Positions 11,867 to 23,626 of a DNA stretch of 64,000 nt are shown one piece after another. This DNA is from Helicoverpa zea (lineage: Eukaryota; Arthropoda; Insecta; Lepidoptera; Noctuidae). A program made the translations under genes and the position numbers. The DNA lies in NCBI RefSeq assembly GCF_022581195.2, contig NC_061473.1:9610001-9674000 (forward strand), read 5' to 3'. A model generated the notes under the pieces. That model ran no database searches and was not told the DNA's origin. It saw nothing but the letters and a program-made list of their open reading frames with translations. How positions within the stretch are numbered: position 1 is the first letter of the stretch; every line of letters starts with the position of its first letter.

Positions 11867-13063
11867 CTGAAATCGTAAAAATGTATGTCTTTATTCATGA
11901 AACACCGAATCTAGAGGTTTTTTACTAGTGTCTCGTGGGAACTACTGCGTGCATCCAGATAAAAAGTATATTTTAGCTTTTAGTCTTTAAGCCTTTAGTC
12001 TTTAATGAGCTATTAAAGACTGAAATAAATGGTTAACGTGCTCAAGCAAACAAACTCTTTAGCTTTATAATATTAGTATAACTTTCATAAAATGTCATAC
12101 TAAATAGGCATAAGCAGTAATTTCATTCAAAAAAATGTTAAATTATTTTCCTATTCGTGTAAGTAATTTTTCATGTTATTGAAAACTGAAATTTATAAAC
12201 TGTAAAATAAATAGGTAATTTAAGATGAAGTTATCCCCAGTGCCATGCAACTAGACTTATTTAGCTACAATTTCATGTTATCTTTTAAAACGACTAGTTG
12301 TCTTGTAAGTTTGAAAAAATCTGGGGATTTCACCTGTACGAGTACATTCGCGATTTCACAAATGTTTCTTGCGGGAATCGTATCTGACAATTTCAGTGTC
12401 GCGTAGAATCGCCGTGCCAACTATTAGGAAACTGACCGTCTTTTATATTTGCCTATACTTACAAACATAAATATATATTCTTTAATAGCAACAAACTCTT
12501 TGTAGTTTGTTTTCTTGAACGCCATAATTTCGAGAAATTCAGGACTAAGTAAAATTTTTCCAGTGTTAGATAGCTAATTCATCGAGGATGGCTAAAAGCT
12601 ACCTTTTACCCAGGTACACGGAATAGTTACCATGAGACGCGGGTGAAAAAGCTAGCGGAAACCAGACTTAAATACAATACAACATTTTTCACAAAAAAAC
12701 TAAAAAGCAAACAACAAAAACTCAGTTTACACGACACCACAAAATTCATTACAGAAATCCGCAACCAAGGACCAAAAAGTGTGACTACAAAACCTATCCT
12801 TTCTAGTTTCAACAATAAAACCAGTTAAACGGGAAGTCCCTGATAAACCACACTTCCTGAGCGCAAAAATTTAAACGAATAACTATATAAACAAAGACAG
12901 GAGAAACATAAATTTTCCGTAGAAAAGCCATAGGAAGGAAACCACGGAAGAGAGTTGCTGAATTACGAGTTAAACTGGAATGTTTATCATTGAAAATGGC
13001 TGTATGTAGGTTATACAAGTTTGTATTACTACTTTACTTGCATCTAGGTCGCTAGTTGGACCT
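11867..13063. other. No gene seen
   Basis: AT-rich. Contains decayed pieces of the 'gggaactactgc' / 'gacgcgggtgaaa' repeat (11930-11970, 12605-12650). The overlapping small frames at 12.6-13.0 kb show no domain. Confidence 0.45.
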
Positions 13064-13441
13064 GCATATTGCAGGCTTTTAGTCGGCCGATAGTTTGTTT
13101 GGGCTCATAAATCAGTTTGGAGATGAATGGTAGTACGCACATTACAAAGATCACGTATTTAACCGGTATCGGACCGACAGAAAACTTTGATTGGATTCAA
13201 GGTTTTCTTAAAACAAACTTTTTGCCAACTGGGTCGACTGTAGGTGGACCGTTTATTCTTCGGTGTGCGGGAACTCTCTTACTAAGAGATACTTATTTTT
13301 TTTTTCATCTTGAATCCAATGATTCTATCGGTCTGATACCAGCCAAGTACCTCATCGTCGTTATGTGTGTGCTGCCATTAATTTTCATACTGATTTATGG
13401 GCCCAAACAAACTATCGGCCGACTAAAAGTTTGCAGCGTGC
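13064..13441. mobile_element. Foldback element F, most complete copy
   Basis: A palindromic element. The left arm ('cttttagtcggccgatagtt', then 'gggctcataaatcag' and a block ending 'accggtatcggacc') is repeated in inverse on the right ('ggtctgataccagcc' to 'ggccgactaaaagtttgcag'). Arms exceed 100 bp with moderate divergence. No coding sequence. It is a MITE or foldback element of unknown superfamily. Confidence 0.7.
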
Positions 13442-13682
13442 TGGGTATTCTTAGGTGACCTAGTTCCTAGTTAAGGATATGCTGAAGTTTTTATTCGTTG
13501 GTGGAATAAATTTATTGGTGATGTCATGTACCTGATGTACCACATAGTTAGTGCTGTGAACTTTGACCGAATTCTGTTAGTTAGTGGTGTTTTTTTAGTA
13601 ATCACCCGTGTCCCGGGGAACTTCTTCCCGTATTAGGATAAAATATAACCTCTGTTTACTGTGGATGGTGTAGCTTTCTATA

Positions 13683-14045
13683 CCCACCCAAAACAAAAAT
13701 GTGAAAGGCTGCCAAGTTCGATAATATGGGAATGCTTCGCCTATAAAAGAAGTGAGATCTGAATAAGTACCAAGTTCCATACACATACCTCAGTTAAAAA
13801 TAGTTACTTTTTAATGACGTTACTTGGCAAGTTTTCACACGCCCTGTTATAAACCTACTAAACGCAATGAATCAAGTATATAATTTTCTATTAAAACTTG
13901 CCAAGTAACATCATTAAAAGGTAACTATTTTTAACTGAGGTATGTGTATGGAACTTGGTACTTATTCAGATCTCACTTCTTTTATAGGCGAAGCATTCTC
14001 ATAGAATCGAACTTGGCAGCCTTTCACATTTTTGTTTTGGGTGGG
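13683..14045. repeat. Long inverted repeat (153-bp arms, 57-bp loop)
   Basis: Left arm 13683-13835 pairs with right arm 13893-14045. It begins 'cccacccaaaac' and closes 'gttttgggtggg', and by eye only about six mismatches occur along 153 bp. The loop is 13836-13892. A transcript would fold into a long hairpin. No ORF spans it. It may be a foldback element or a local inverted duplication. Confidence 0.85.
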
Positions 14046-14856
14046 ATTTCATTTATTTTTGTGAGGTTGATTATTTTATTTTTTTGTTATGATTAAGTTA
14101 GTTACGGAAATGTCTCATTTATACTATCTTTCAGATTTTTGAATATGCACTATGCTTCTTACAAGGAAATGAACTAGATTAACTAAATGGACTAGGTTTA
14201 CCAACTGACTGACAAGACATGTTATCATATATTATGTTCGTGGATCAAAGTTACACATTCGTTATTTTGGAAAGTGACTCACACTTGGCCGTTTTCAGAT
14301 TTTTACTTTACTTTGACTAAATACAAACCTTTGTAACGAATTTCGACCGTTCGGTACGACCATTCGAAGATATATTATATAAATATAAATTTTAGTTCGT
14401 TTTAGTTCCTTAGGGGTATACACCAAGTATTTTACACCTTCATTATTTTGAAACTGACTCACACTTGGCCATTTTCAGATTTTTCTCCTTTACCTTGACA
14501 TAAAGACCTACCTCCATGCCAAATTTCAAGTCAATACGACCATTGGAAGTGGTCTAGGTTTTTGATGAGTGAATCAGTCAGTTAGTCAGTCAGTGAGTGT
14601 ATAGTAAAAATAGCGATTTTCTGACGTCAATATCTCAAGACCTACAATAGGTATATTAATGAAATTTTGTATTTTAGATAAGTGAGGGGGTCTCAACAGA
14701 TACTAGAAATTTGATATGTGTAAATAAAATAGATTTTGAGTTATAGGGGGGTCGAATTTGGCCCGAAATGGTTCGTGTAATATAACCCACGGCCGGTGTG
14801 TCGCTTTTTTTTGCTCGAACTTGGCGGACACACTGCCGTGTGTCTAGATACTCCTA
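14046..14856. other. Non-coding stretch with an internal repeated block
   Basis: Two diverged copies of one block ('actcacacttggcc' followed by 'ttttcagatttttc') start near 14275 and 14460, about 186 bp apart. A 'cagtcagt' tandem follows at about 14575-14600. No gene. Confidence 0.5.
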
Positions 14857-15026
14857 TAAATGTACTCTCTTATGTACTGCCTTATGTACTCTCTTATGTA
14901 CTGCCTTATGTACTCTCTTATGTACTCCCTTATATACTCTCTTATGTACTCCTCTTATGTACTCTCTTATATACTCCCTTATGTACTCTCTTATCTACTC
15001 CCTTATGTACTCTCTTATCTACTCCC
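14857..15026. repeat. 12-bp satellite (left part)
   Basis: Tandem units of CTTATGTACTCT and close variants (..TACTGC, ..CTACTCC). It resumes at 15588, so it was one array before a LINE inserted. The Met/Tyr/Leu-rich frames across it are artefacts of the repeat. Confidence 0.9.
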
Positions 15027-15587
15027 TTTTTTTTTTTTTTTTTTTAGCGACGTAAAATCATCAAATGACCCCTCCCGCTGTGGGTTAGCAGCGGTGAGGG
15101 AGTGTCAGACTCTTACTGACTAAAATCGTCGTGTTCCGTCATAGACCTTTTATGTACCAGGGCCGCGGTATCTCTTTCGAACAACCCGCAGCCCCGGCAG
15201 GCCTTGGCCCTGCTGGGCCCCGCTGGGGTTGCTGACATCTCTTTGAGGAGCGCGTGGAACAACGCGCGCCGTCGACACGGGTCTGTCGTCTAGAAAGACA
15301 GAGGGACGATGAGCCACCCGAACTCACCGCCCACAGACCCACGCCTACGGTGGCCGGGAGTCATCTCGCGACACCCGGCGCCCATGGTGTCTACCTGGTC
15401 CAGCGCGGCGGCCGGGATGAGAGGTGCGAACTCTCTGGCGTTCCGCCTCCTCCTTCTCGAGCATGACCGCTTCGCAGAAGGAGGCGACGGCATCCCATTC
15501 CCTCTCACCCCGGACCATGGCCTGAACCAGGGCCGGACGCGAGAGGTCGCCGCCGCCCAAAGCCTCGACGAGGACCCGGCGGTGCCC
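15027..15587 (-). mobile_element. R1-clade LINE, 5'-truncated, inserted in the satellite
   Basis: The poly-T run at 15027-15045 is the poly(A) tail of a - strand LINE. The 3' UTR ('tgacccctcccgctgtgggt') matches copies at 17.7 and 62.5 kb. On the - strand, from about 15580 to 15345, a frame encodes the ORF2 C-terminus: 'ALVQAMVRGEREWDAVASFC' then 'LEKEEAERQR'. This parallels 'LVRVMIGSEAGWKAIDTFSE' then 'SQKEAAERVRE' in the 43-45 kb R1 copy. A 'ctccc' on each side could be a short target duplication but is confounded by the satellite. Confidence 0.8.
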
Positions 15588-15645
15588 CTCCCTTATCTAC
15601 TCCCTTATGTACTCTCTTATCTACTCCCTTATGTACTCTTAGGTA
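15588..15645. repeat. 12-bp satellite (right part)
   Basis: Continuation of the array at 14857-15026 beyond the LINE. Confidence 0.85.
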
Positions 15646-16160
15646 GGTCAGGCTCCTCCTTCTAGGTCAAATTCATGACCATAACGACCAGTTACAAGTG
15701 AACTAACGAAGCGTTCGGGTTTTTTAAGACTGTATCAACGATTTTTGCTTTTAAAATAATGTTCAGGTCCAAAGAAGGAGTATAATATAATAATGTAATA
15801 TATGATGTCGGGACACCTTTTCACACACGGTCGGTTAGCCCAATTCTAAGTTATTAATTACCTTGTGTTATGGGTGCTAACACAACTGATAAACTACATA
15901 TAGCTACATATATGCATATTATAACACCCAGACCGCGGCCAACAAGCATGCTCATCACACGAATGTCGACCGAACCGGGAATCGAACCCGGGACCTCAGG
16001 TACGGCAGTCCGGCATGGTGACCATTGCGCCATCGAGGTCGTCAATAAGGGCGAAAACAGTAAAGTTCCTTATAACCTGCTCACCCATATTTTGGCGCGC
16101 TACTTTCTTATGCCATTTTCCGTAATGGCACCTCCGCTAGTCATTTTGTTCTCCATGGAA
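15646..16160 (+). repeat. Repeat P copy split by a SINE
   Basis: The left module (15646-15800: 'gtaggtcaggctcctcc', 'gaagcgttcgggtt', 'aaagaaggagtat') and right module ('aagggcgaaaaca' to 'gttctccatgg', 16046-16160) match the order in the 17.59-18.05 kb copy. The SINE at about 15803-16044 separates them. Confidence 0.6.
15803..16044 (-). mobile_element. tRNA-derived SINE
   Basis: On the - strand the 5' end reads like a tRNA. An A box-like TGGCGCAATGG lies at 16032-16022, and a B box GGTTCGATTCC lies in the stem around 15977-15989 ('cccgggttcgattcccgg'). The remainder is a non-tRNA body ending toward 15803. RNA polymerase III promoter boxes plus an unrelated tail are the definition of a SINE. 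The exact 3' end and target duplication are not certain. Confidence 0.75.
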
Positions 16161-17379
16161 TAATAGGTCAAAAAGTTGAATCCACAATTATTTAGTTTAT
16201 AGAAGATTATCGGGCAGTTCTGTGGGTCAGCTAATTTGTTTCGTGGGGGTCACAAAGCCGGCTGTGATTAATTGAAGGGTTCCAAGATGAAGTGATAGTA
16301 TTGCGGTGGGAACACCACGTTTTGGGTCAAATTCCGGGTTGCGGGTCCTTTTGGATCATATAATGTGCGAAGTTGAAATAGTGGTCCGTTTTCGGGTTGG
16401 ATTTGGTGACCCTTCTGTTCTCAAAATTGTAAAAAAATGCTTTATAGTTGATTGTGTGGACGTACAGTTTACCGTGGTGTCCCTAATGGTGGTCACCCAT
16501 CCACGGACCGACCCCGCCAAGCGTTGCTTAACTTAATGATCTATCGAACCGCGCAGCTTTAACTTAGCCACGAGGTCTTCATCTAATGGTTTAATATCGT
16601 TGTTTTTATCATTACCTAAATAATTATATTTGTTAACAACGTTCTTAGAAAACTATTAATCAATTAAGGAAAAACAACCATCTATTTTCTTTCAGCTATT
16701 CAATCTTATCATCTATCAAAAACTGACAACCTATTTATACAGTTGAGGTCTAATAAATCCTAGGGAATATCAATCATTTAATGTTTGTTTAGGTATCTAT
16801 ACTTAATATTATAAAGAGGGAAACTTTGTTTGTTTGGTTGTAATAGATAAACTCAAAAACTACTGGACCGATTTTAAATATTCTTTCACCATTAGAAAGC
16901 TATATTATCTGCGCGTAACATAGGCTATATTTTATCCCGGTGCGGGCAGTAGATCCCACGGGACGCGGGTGAAACTGCGGGAAAACGGCTAGTCCCAAAC
17001 ATAATTAAACAAAAATCTTTTCCTCGAAATAAGAGGAAAATCGAAAATGTTATACAGTAAAATATTTATGTAATGCATCGTTCTAGTATAGCTTGGAGCC
17101 TATATGCTATCACTCTTCTACTGAATTTTGAATAGTAGTTCAAATAACTATGCAATTCTGAAGTTAGCTATTGCCCGTGTACGCAACAGTCTTTTGTTCT
17201 TAATTTAGTTGACTACTGTGAAGTCAATAGGAGCCAACCTCGGACAATCAAAGCTTCTTCTCGACATTATCTGTACGAACCAATGTGCAAGGCTTCAAAT
17301 GATTACCTTCAGAATTGCAAATTTAGTTAGTTAGTATAATCTTTTCTTGAATTTGAACCTAATACCCGGTAAGCTTATC
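16161..17379. other. No gene seen; repeat relics
   Basis: About 16480-16565 holds 'caagcgttgcttaac'. About 16905-16995 is a copy of the common 'cgggacgcgggtgaaac' repeat. The rest is AT-rich with nothing recognised. Confidence 0.45.
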
Positions 17380-17570
17380 AAACGCCAAGGCCAAAAACTT
17401 AGCAAGTTTCTCTGTCCACCTCCTGGTTCCATTTGATCTAAACTCCTTGGGAAAACCTGTATACAGAACGATCCAGGGTCCCCGGCACCTGTCAGTTGGA
17501 ATAAGTGCTAGTGTCTTAGTGATACATCGGGGGTCGAACCTTTTTCATAAAACACTACAGCCACGGAGCA
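17380..17570 (-). other. Open frame without start codon, origin unknown
   Basis: On the - strand about 60 codons are open from near 17555 to a stop near 17360, with no ATG at the beginning. The peptide includes 'PTDRCRGPWIVLYTGFPKEF' and 'RRWTEKLAKFLALAFDKL'. Composition is more coding-like than the surroundings. No splice sites were convincing and no family is recognised. It may be a coding relic of a mobile element, because it abuts repeat P, or chance. Confidence 0.25.
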
Positions 17571-17589
17571 AGGAAAGGTGAACGGAGAT

Positions 17590-18045
17590 GCTATATGTAG
17601 CTTGCTCAAATACGTACGGTGGGTATGACCAAGACGATCAGTTACTAGTGAACTAATGCAGCGTTCGGGTTCTTTGAGACGTCTTATTTTTTTTTAACGA
17701 CGTCAAAACTCATCAAATGACCCCTCCCGCTGTGGGTTAGCAGTGGTGAGGGAGTGTCAGACTCGTACTGACTAAAAACCGTCGTGTTCCGTCGTAGGCC
17801 TTTTATGTACCAGGGCCGCGGAAACTCTTTCGAACAATCCCGCAGCCCCAGCAGACGTTCAATTGAGACGTCTGTCAATGATTTTTGGTATAACCTAAAA
17901 TGATCGGGTCAAAAGAAGGGGTATAAGGGCGAAAACACTAACGTTCTTCGTCCCCCGCCCACTCGCATTTTGGCACTGCTTTCTCAGGAGATTTTCCGTT
18001 ATGGCACCTCCGCTACTCATTTGTTTCTCCATGACTACATTCTAC
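17590..18045 (+). repeat. Repeat P copy split by an R1 3' fragment
   Basis: Carries 'gcagcgttcgggtt', 'aaagaaggggtataagggcg', 'actcgcattttggc' and 'ggcacctccgct' in the same order as at 15.65-16.16 kb. Positions 17684-17862 are a later LINE insertion. Confidence 0.6.
17684..17862 (-). mobile_element. R1-clade LINE 3' fragment with target duplication
   Basis: Same 3' UTR as 15.03 and 62.49 kb ('tgacccctcccgctgtgggt'). It begins with a T-rich run and is flanked by an 11-bp direct repeat 'ttgagacgtct' at 17673-17683 and 17863-17873. Only about 180 bp of the element was copied. Confidence 0.85.
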
Positions 18046-19646
18046 CCACATTTGTTTACTGAGTACAAATGGTCCTTGGATCCGAAATGGATTAATGGTA
18101 CAAAATAAATAATAAAGAGGAAAACAACATGGAAGATTATGTTGAGTGACTTGGAAAAAACCTGAAGAAGGAATTTGGAATTTTTGGTCGTCTGTGGAAA
18201 ATTTTTAGCGCCACGTTAAGCTACCTAATAATGGAGTCTAAATATACGTTAATTAATTTATTAGTTATTGTTTTTACAATCATGTTAAGACTTCTAGATC
18301 GTCTGTATGTACATAGTTTTTTATTTCTGAGATTCAATTTAATAATATTTTAATTTAATGTATAGGATTTTAATCATAGACCACTCAAACAAAAAGGATT
18401 GCAAAATATTTTCATCAGACATTTATTTAAATAAAACAATACGTTAGTATATCTAAAAACAGAATATAATAAATAACGAAAACTACACAAAACCTGAACT
18501 TTAATTTAATGTAGAATAACAAATAAAATACGGTAACAATACATGGAAAGGTAGTATTCTCGTTCACCCCGCCCGCGGCTCAGACGAATCAAATAATATG
18601 AAACAGGTCATTGCTTTGCAGGCGGTAGGGTGACTAAGACTTGGTTCAAAGTATGGATATTCCTGTTTTTATTACGCAAACCTACAAAAACACTTATCCT
18701 AATACGTACTTCAAGTATTCCTAAACATCCGTAGTGTTATCACAAAAAAGTTATACAGAATATTGATACAATATGTCAGAAAATTCCCCTTTAAAATTTT
18801 CTTAAACTCGTGATTAAAATCTGTTTAAATCAGTTATCTTCAAAGTTAAAGTCTTATCCTTAAAATACATACTTCTTTACATACGTTAATATTATATTGT
18901 CCTTGGTTTTCGTTGTTGATTACTGATTATTTTGTCTACATCTAATCCTAAAATTACTGTACTTGTGTTTGCGAGATTCAGTGTAATCTTCTTACTCATG
19001 TGATTGAAACAAAAACATATAACGATAATTTTATTTATACACCATTTAAAGAAGATATCATTAGCCCTTCATTACTAATGCAAAATTATTCAAAATCTTT
19101 TTGACACGGTCTTCAATTTCTACAAAACAATGGTCACCGTACTCACCGGCGCTCAGTACAAGAGTTCGCTTGTATTTCATTACAGTGAATACTTCATAAA
19201 CATAGCTATACAGTAATAATAGCTCCGAGCTATGTTGAGCTATATATAGCTATGTATAGCTTTGTATTCTGTATTGTATAGCGAGTGTTAGGCGTATTGT
19301 GATTTAAATACAGCTGTGTGTAGGTGCGAAGACTTATTTTGATTGAAAAAGAATATAATTGCTTGTAAAACATAAAAATTTATTTGGCCTCGCCCTTGGC
19401 ACTGGTACCCGATATCGGAGGCTACCAATTTTTTATATTTTGAAATATTTTTTCTATTTAATGTTTGAAAATGTAAAAAATATGTTTTATAAAATAAATA
19501 AATAGAAATGACGATTATGGCTTGAAAAGTCTTACTCATCGCTTTCCAATTTCAGTTTTTATAAATGAATATTTTATTTGATCAATCCTCATTTTGAAAG
19601 TCGAAAATAACTAGGAAAATTATGTGTTTTGTTACGTTATAATTCA
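18046..19646. other. 1.6 kb without recognised feature
   Basis: AT-rich. A cluster of AGCTAT words lies at 19185-19265. No gene supported. Confidence 0.45.
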
Positions 19647-20150
19647 TCATCTTCCTCCGAGCCTTTTTCTCAACTATGTTGGGGTCGACTTCCAGTCTAA
19701 CCGGACGTAGCGGAGTACCAGTGCTTTACGTTATAATTATTGCAAACAAATCATATGTAAGTGTGAAAAACAATAAGTACTCATTTATAAAGTGACTCTA
19801 GAAAAAAGTATTACAGATAGTACCTTAAATAACTCTTTTGTAGTAACCATCTCTCGTTAAACGTAATTTAATAGAAATACTTCTCTTTTGAAAACCAACT
19901 ACCGTAAAAATAACTACATTCCAGCAGAAAAGAGCGAATTTCTTCGAGTTTTTATAAAGAAATATTTCGTTCAATTATAGGTATAACTCATTTCTGTTAA
20001 AGTTCCCGTACACTGCAGACCGAACCTCGTCTCCCTAGCCTTTTCACAACTATGTTGGGGTCGGCTTCCATTCTTATCGGATGTAGCTGAGGAACGGTGC
20101 TTTACAGGAAGCGACTACCGACAATTGACCTGATGGCTGGCAATTATTTT
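19647..20150 (-). repeat. Two partial L copies, minus orientation
   Basis: 19647-19729 and 20025-20110 each carry the 'caactatgttggggtcg' core followed by the 'accagtgctttac' or 'acggtgctttac' part. AT-rich DNA of no recognised kind lies between them. Confidence 0.6.
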
Positions 20151-20189
20151 AAAACAAAATCTTGATTCCAATCAAAGTTCGCAGTCAGT

Positions 20190-20311
20190 CTGATACCGGC
20201 TAAATACCTGATCTTTGTAATGTGTGTAGGTACTACCATTCATCTTCATGCTGATTTATGAGCCCAAACAAACTATCGGCTGACTGAAAGTTTGCAGTGT
20301 GCTTACTTACA
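20190..20311. mobile_element. Foldback element F, right half only
   Basis: 'ctgataccggctaaatacc' to 'gactgaaagtttgcagtgtg', matching the right arm of the 13.1-kb copy. Confidence 0.6.
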
Positions 20312-21064
20312 AACTACGGCAACGGTATTCAGTTGTTTTCAGTTACTGAGAGAAACTTTCAGCTATTGTTGAGAGCTATGAAATTGTGTTTGAAAAGATA
20401 TTAATGGTTTGGAAACTGCGGTCTTCTTACTAGTTTTACTACCTCTGAATAAGTAGTTAGTTATCTGTTGAAGCTTTGTATTGGTAGATTAATTTATAAT
20501 GGAGAATACTACCAGAATCTTTTGTGTGTTATATATGTAAAAAATGCTGAGTACCTAGATGCTAAAGAATAATCAATTTTGATTGCATAACACCACTTTT
20601 AATAAAAATAACATAACTCCATGATACGGTGAAGATAAAAAAATACAAACATCCGAATTCTGAATGTCCTCCTTTTTGGAAAGTCGGTTAAAACACAATT
20701 TACCCCGTCTTAAACATTTACAGCAAAAAACCAAGAAAAAATTGCACTAAAACAAAAGTTTTGAAAACTTTAAAAGTATAAAGGTACCTCACCTGTTTGT
20801 AGTCCAAGTGAAGTTTTAAAACTTGCCCAAGAATGCCGCTGTATGGGCAAGTTTGCCAACGGTAAACTTGGCCAAACTTGCCAAGTGGCCAAGTGATGCC
20901 AAGTCTGAGATTTAAAGCGAAATGGCTAGAAAAGTTTCGTCAATAAAAAATAAGATTTTCTGTTTTAAAAGGTGGAACTTGGCTGTGTTTTGTACTGGGG
21001 TTTCTGTTCTGATTTAAAGTTTGGATACAAATGTGGCTAAGTGATAGCCACATGAGTTGATCAC
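20312..21064. other. No gene seen
   Basis: AT-rich. A short cluster of CTTGGC/GCCAAG words lies at about 20820-20905 ('acttgccaagtggccaagtg'). Its meaning is unknown. Confidence 0.45.
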
Positions 21065-21355
21065 TTATATGCTTAAGTAACGCTTGGCGGGGACTGTAGA
21101 TGGGTGACCAACCTACGTCGTAATAAGTTTCCATGAGTTTCAGAAGGCCCTTTAAATATTATGTAGGTTTTCATTTGAACATCATTAACAGTCGTTACGG
21201 GTAGTCCGAAGCTAATAAGATAGACAATCAGTTTTATCAAGAGGTATAGGGTTGCCATGTAAATTGGATGAGGAAAAAGTTATACAGTCACTGGTACTCA
21301 GCCACATCATCTTGAAGTCGACCCAAACATAGTTGAGAAAAGGCTAGGCAGATGA
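21065..21355 (+). repeat. Diverged repeats including an L copy
   Basis: 21065-21110 holds the 'gtaacgcttggcggg' repeat. 21175-21355 is a diverged L copy ending 'aaaaggctaggcagatgata'. Confidence 0.5.
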
Positions 21356-22225
21356 TAATATTACTAGCTTTTTATAGAGCTCTTCTCCGGTATTCTATAG
21401 AGAAGGTCGTCAATGATATATTGCATCGTTTGTAACCATTTCACGGGTCAATTGCTACATTATTTTGATGGACATAGATAAGTTTGAACTGCAGATATAA
21501 TATAATCTACTAGTATTTGTAATGTAGATTATATATAGTAATATAATGTAGGTATTAGTAGTTATTATATACATAGCTTCCCTGGGGTTTTACCCGTATT
21601 TCAAGGAAACTATTGTCTGCATCCGGATATGAAGTATTTAAAACTGTTTATTAAAGCCTTTTCAGTGGTTTTTGAGTGAAAAAGTACAAGTTTCAGGTTT
21701 CATGATACGTGTGATTTTATACAGATATGAAGCAGTGCCGGCCTATATGTATATACATATCAAAATGCGAGAGAAATCGAGCAATGGAAATATATAAGTA
21801 GTAGTTTTCTAAGTGAGGAAGTTCAGGAGTTGGCGCTAGATAGGCGTAAATGGAAGGAGCTGCACCGACAAGAGCTGGGCTCTTAAATTGAAGAAGAAGT
21901 TTTCTAAGTATACACGTTTGTGTTTCCTTCAGAAACTATAATACGCTTAGGTATTTATTTCTCAGAAAATCTTTGCTGTTGAAATTCCTTTTAGTTGAAC
22001 GAAAGAGATTTTAAGTAGCTGGTATTTGATAGAAACTTCATTGAACAACGAAGATATTTATCGAAGCAAGCGTGTGTACTCGCGGTTTTAGTAATTCTTC
22101 TTCCTTTTAATTATCAATACTTAATTTTACTTATAAACGATAAAGTTTCCTTGTCCATCCATCCAGATGTGTGGATGTTTTTTTTTTCTTTCAATCAAAA
22201 GCTACAAGATAGATTTTGATAGTAG
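21356..22225. other. No gene seen
   Basis: AT-rich, with a decayed 'gggaaactattgtctgcatc' repeat at about 21580-21690. Nothing else supported. Confidence 0.45.
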
Positions 22226-22320
22226 TGAAATCAAATCAAAACACCTTTATTTTCGGGCTGCATTGGCTGATAGAAATATATCTTAAAGGCTTACATACAT
22301 ATTTTATTATACAGAATTGT
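22226..22320 (-). mobile_element. LINE 3'-end fragment
   Basis: On the - strand this reads as a LINE tail: an AATAAAGG signal followed by a TTTTGATTTGATTT microsatellite (seen on + as 'aaatcaaatcaaaacacctt'). About 95 bp remain; the clade is not determinable. Confidence 0.5.
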
Positions 22321-22704
22321 TAGTATATAGAAACTTAAATCTGTGTTAGTAACTCTCCTATGAAATCAAATGTAATGGACGCAGATGAAACCGCGGGCGG
22401 AGGCTAGTGTTATAAATACTTTAGTACTAACACAACTTGACCGATTTAAATAGGTAAATAGATATTCTAGAATCTGAAAAAGCACATAGGTACGTTACTT
22501 TTTATCAAGCAGCTATCAGTATTTTCTTGTAGACACGGGTAGAACCACGTTGAACAGCTAGTACAAAATATCTTAAATCTCTGCCGACATTTTCCCTTTA
22601 TTTTCTCAAGACACAGCTAAAATTCTTCGTAGACGGAACAAAAGAGATCGTTACAGACATTCTATTAATAGAATGTACATTGATCAGCGAAGTCTTAGAG
22701 TAGC

Positions 22705-23215
22705 ACACTGCAAACTTTTAGTCGGCCGATAGTTTGTTTGGGCTCGTAAATCAGTATGAAGATTAATTTAAGTATATCCTGGACACCAATGACTGTGTTT
22801 CGGAGGGCACATTAAACTGTAAGTCTCGGCTGTCATTTAACATTCTTGGCAGTCGTTACGGGTAGTCAGAAGCCAGTTTTGCCAAGGAATATTGGGTTGC
22901 TTGGGTAACTGAGTTGAGGTGGTCAGATAGGTACCAGGACCACTGGTAAAGATAAAGATAAAGATAAGTTTATTTGCAAATATGGGTACAGCACAGGTGA
23001 TACGGATACATTTTAACGGCTCAGCCATATTTACGGTACTCAGCAGCATCCGGTTAGACTGGAAACCGACCCCAACATAGTTGGGAAAACGCTCGGGACA
23101 AGATGATGAGACCGACTGGTAACTTCGATTTAGTCAAGATTTTCCTTAATAAATAAACTTTGCCGACAATCGGATCAACTGTCGGCCGACTGTTTAGTCT
23201 GCAGTCTGACTCTTA
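22705..23215. mobile_element. Foldback element F interrupted by an L copy, itself interrupted by a LINE tail
   Basis: The left arm of F (22705-22762, 'gcaaacttttagtcggccga') and right arm (about 23105-23215, 'gactggtaacttcgattt' to 'cagtctgac') flank an L copy (about 22780-23104, ending 'gggacaagatgatgag'). Inside L, 22940-23030 is an AAAGAT-tandem LINE tail on the - strand. This gives three nested layers. The right part of this block is also the start of duplicated segment A. Confidence 0.65.
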
Positions 23216-23348
23216 GATATTTATCGGAACGTTCTTGTCTGAATGGAATCTCGCACCCCTTTGGGAGGGAACTTCAGATATAGGTACCTTACATGAAGTT
23301 TATAAAAGATTGATAGATAAATGTGTTATTTTGTATTTTTTTGTTCAT

Positions 23349-23626
23349 TCTTCTTTCTTTCTCCTGCCCTGTTCCCAAATTTTACTTGGGGTCGGCGCAA
23401 TATGTCTTCCTCTTCCATTTTCCCCTGTCACTCGTCATACTGACACTCACTCCCTTCCTATTCATATCATCTTTCAGGCAATCCATCCATCTTTTCTTAG
23501 GTCTTCCTCTTCCTCTCCATTCATCTACATTCATACTTAGCACACACTTTGTTGCATGCGTATCATCCCTCCTCATTACATGCCCATACCACGACAATCT
23601 TCTACTTCTCATCTTTTTTGTTCATT
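23349..23626 (-). mobile_element. RTE-like LINE 3' fragment, only in copy A
   Basis: On the - strand, codons near 23612-23382 encode the typical ORF2 C-terminus 'RLSWYGHVMRRDDTHATKCV' followed by a 'GRGRPKKRWMDC' segment, a motif I associate with RTE-type elements. The insertion is flanked by a 13-bp repeat 'ttttttgttcatt' and is absent from copy B. Confidence 0.75.

Noticed and set aside
14796..15123. Three overlapping Met/Tyr/Leu-rich ORFs
   Set aside because: They are translations of the 12-bp satellite, open in all three frames because the unit contains no stop. No coding meaning.
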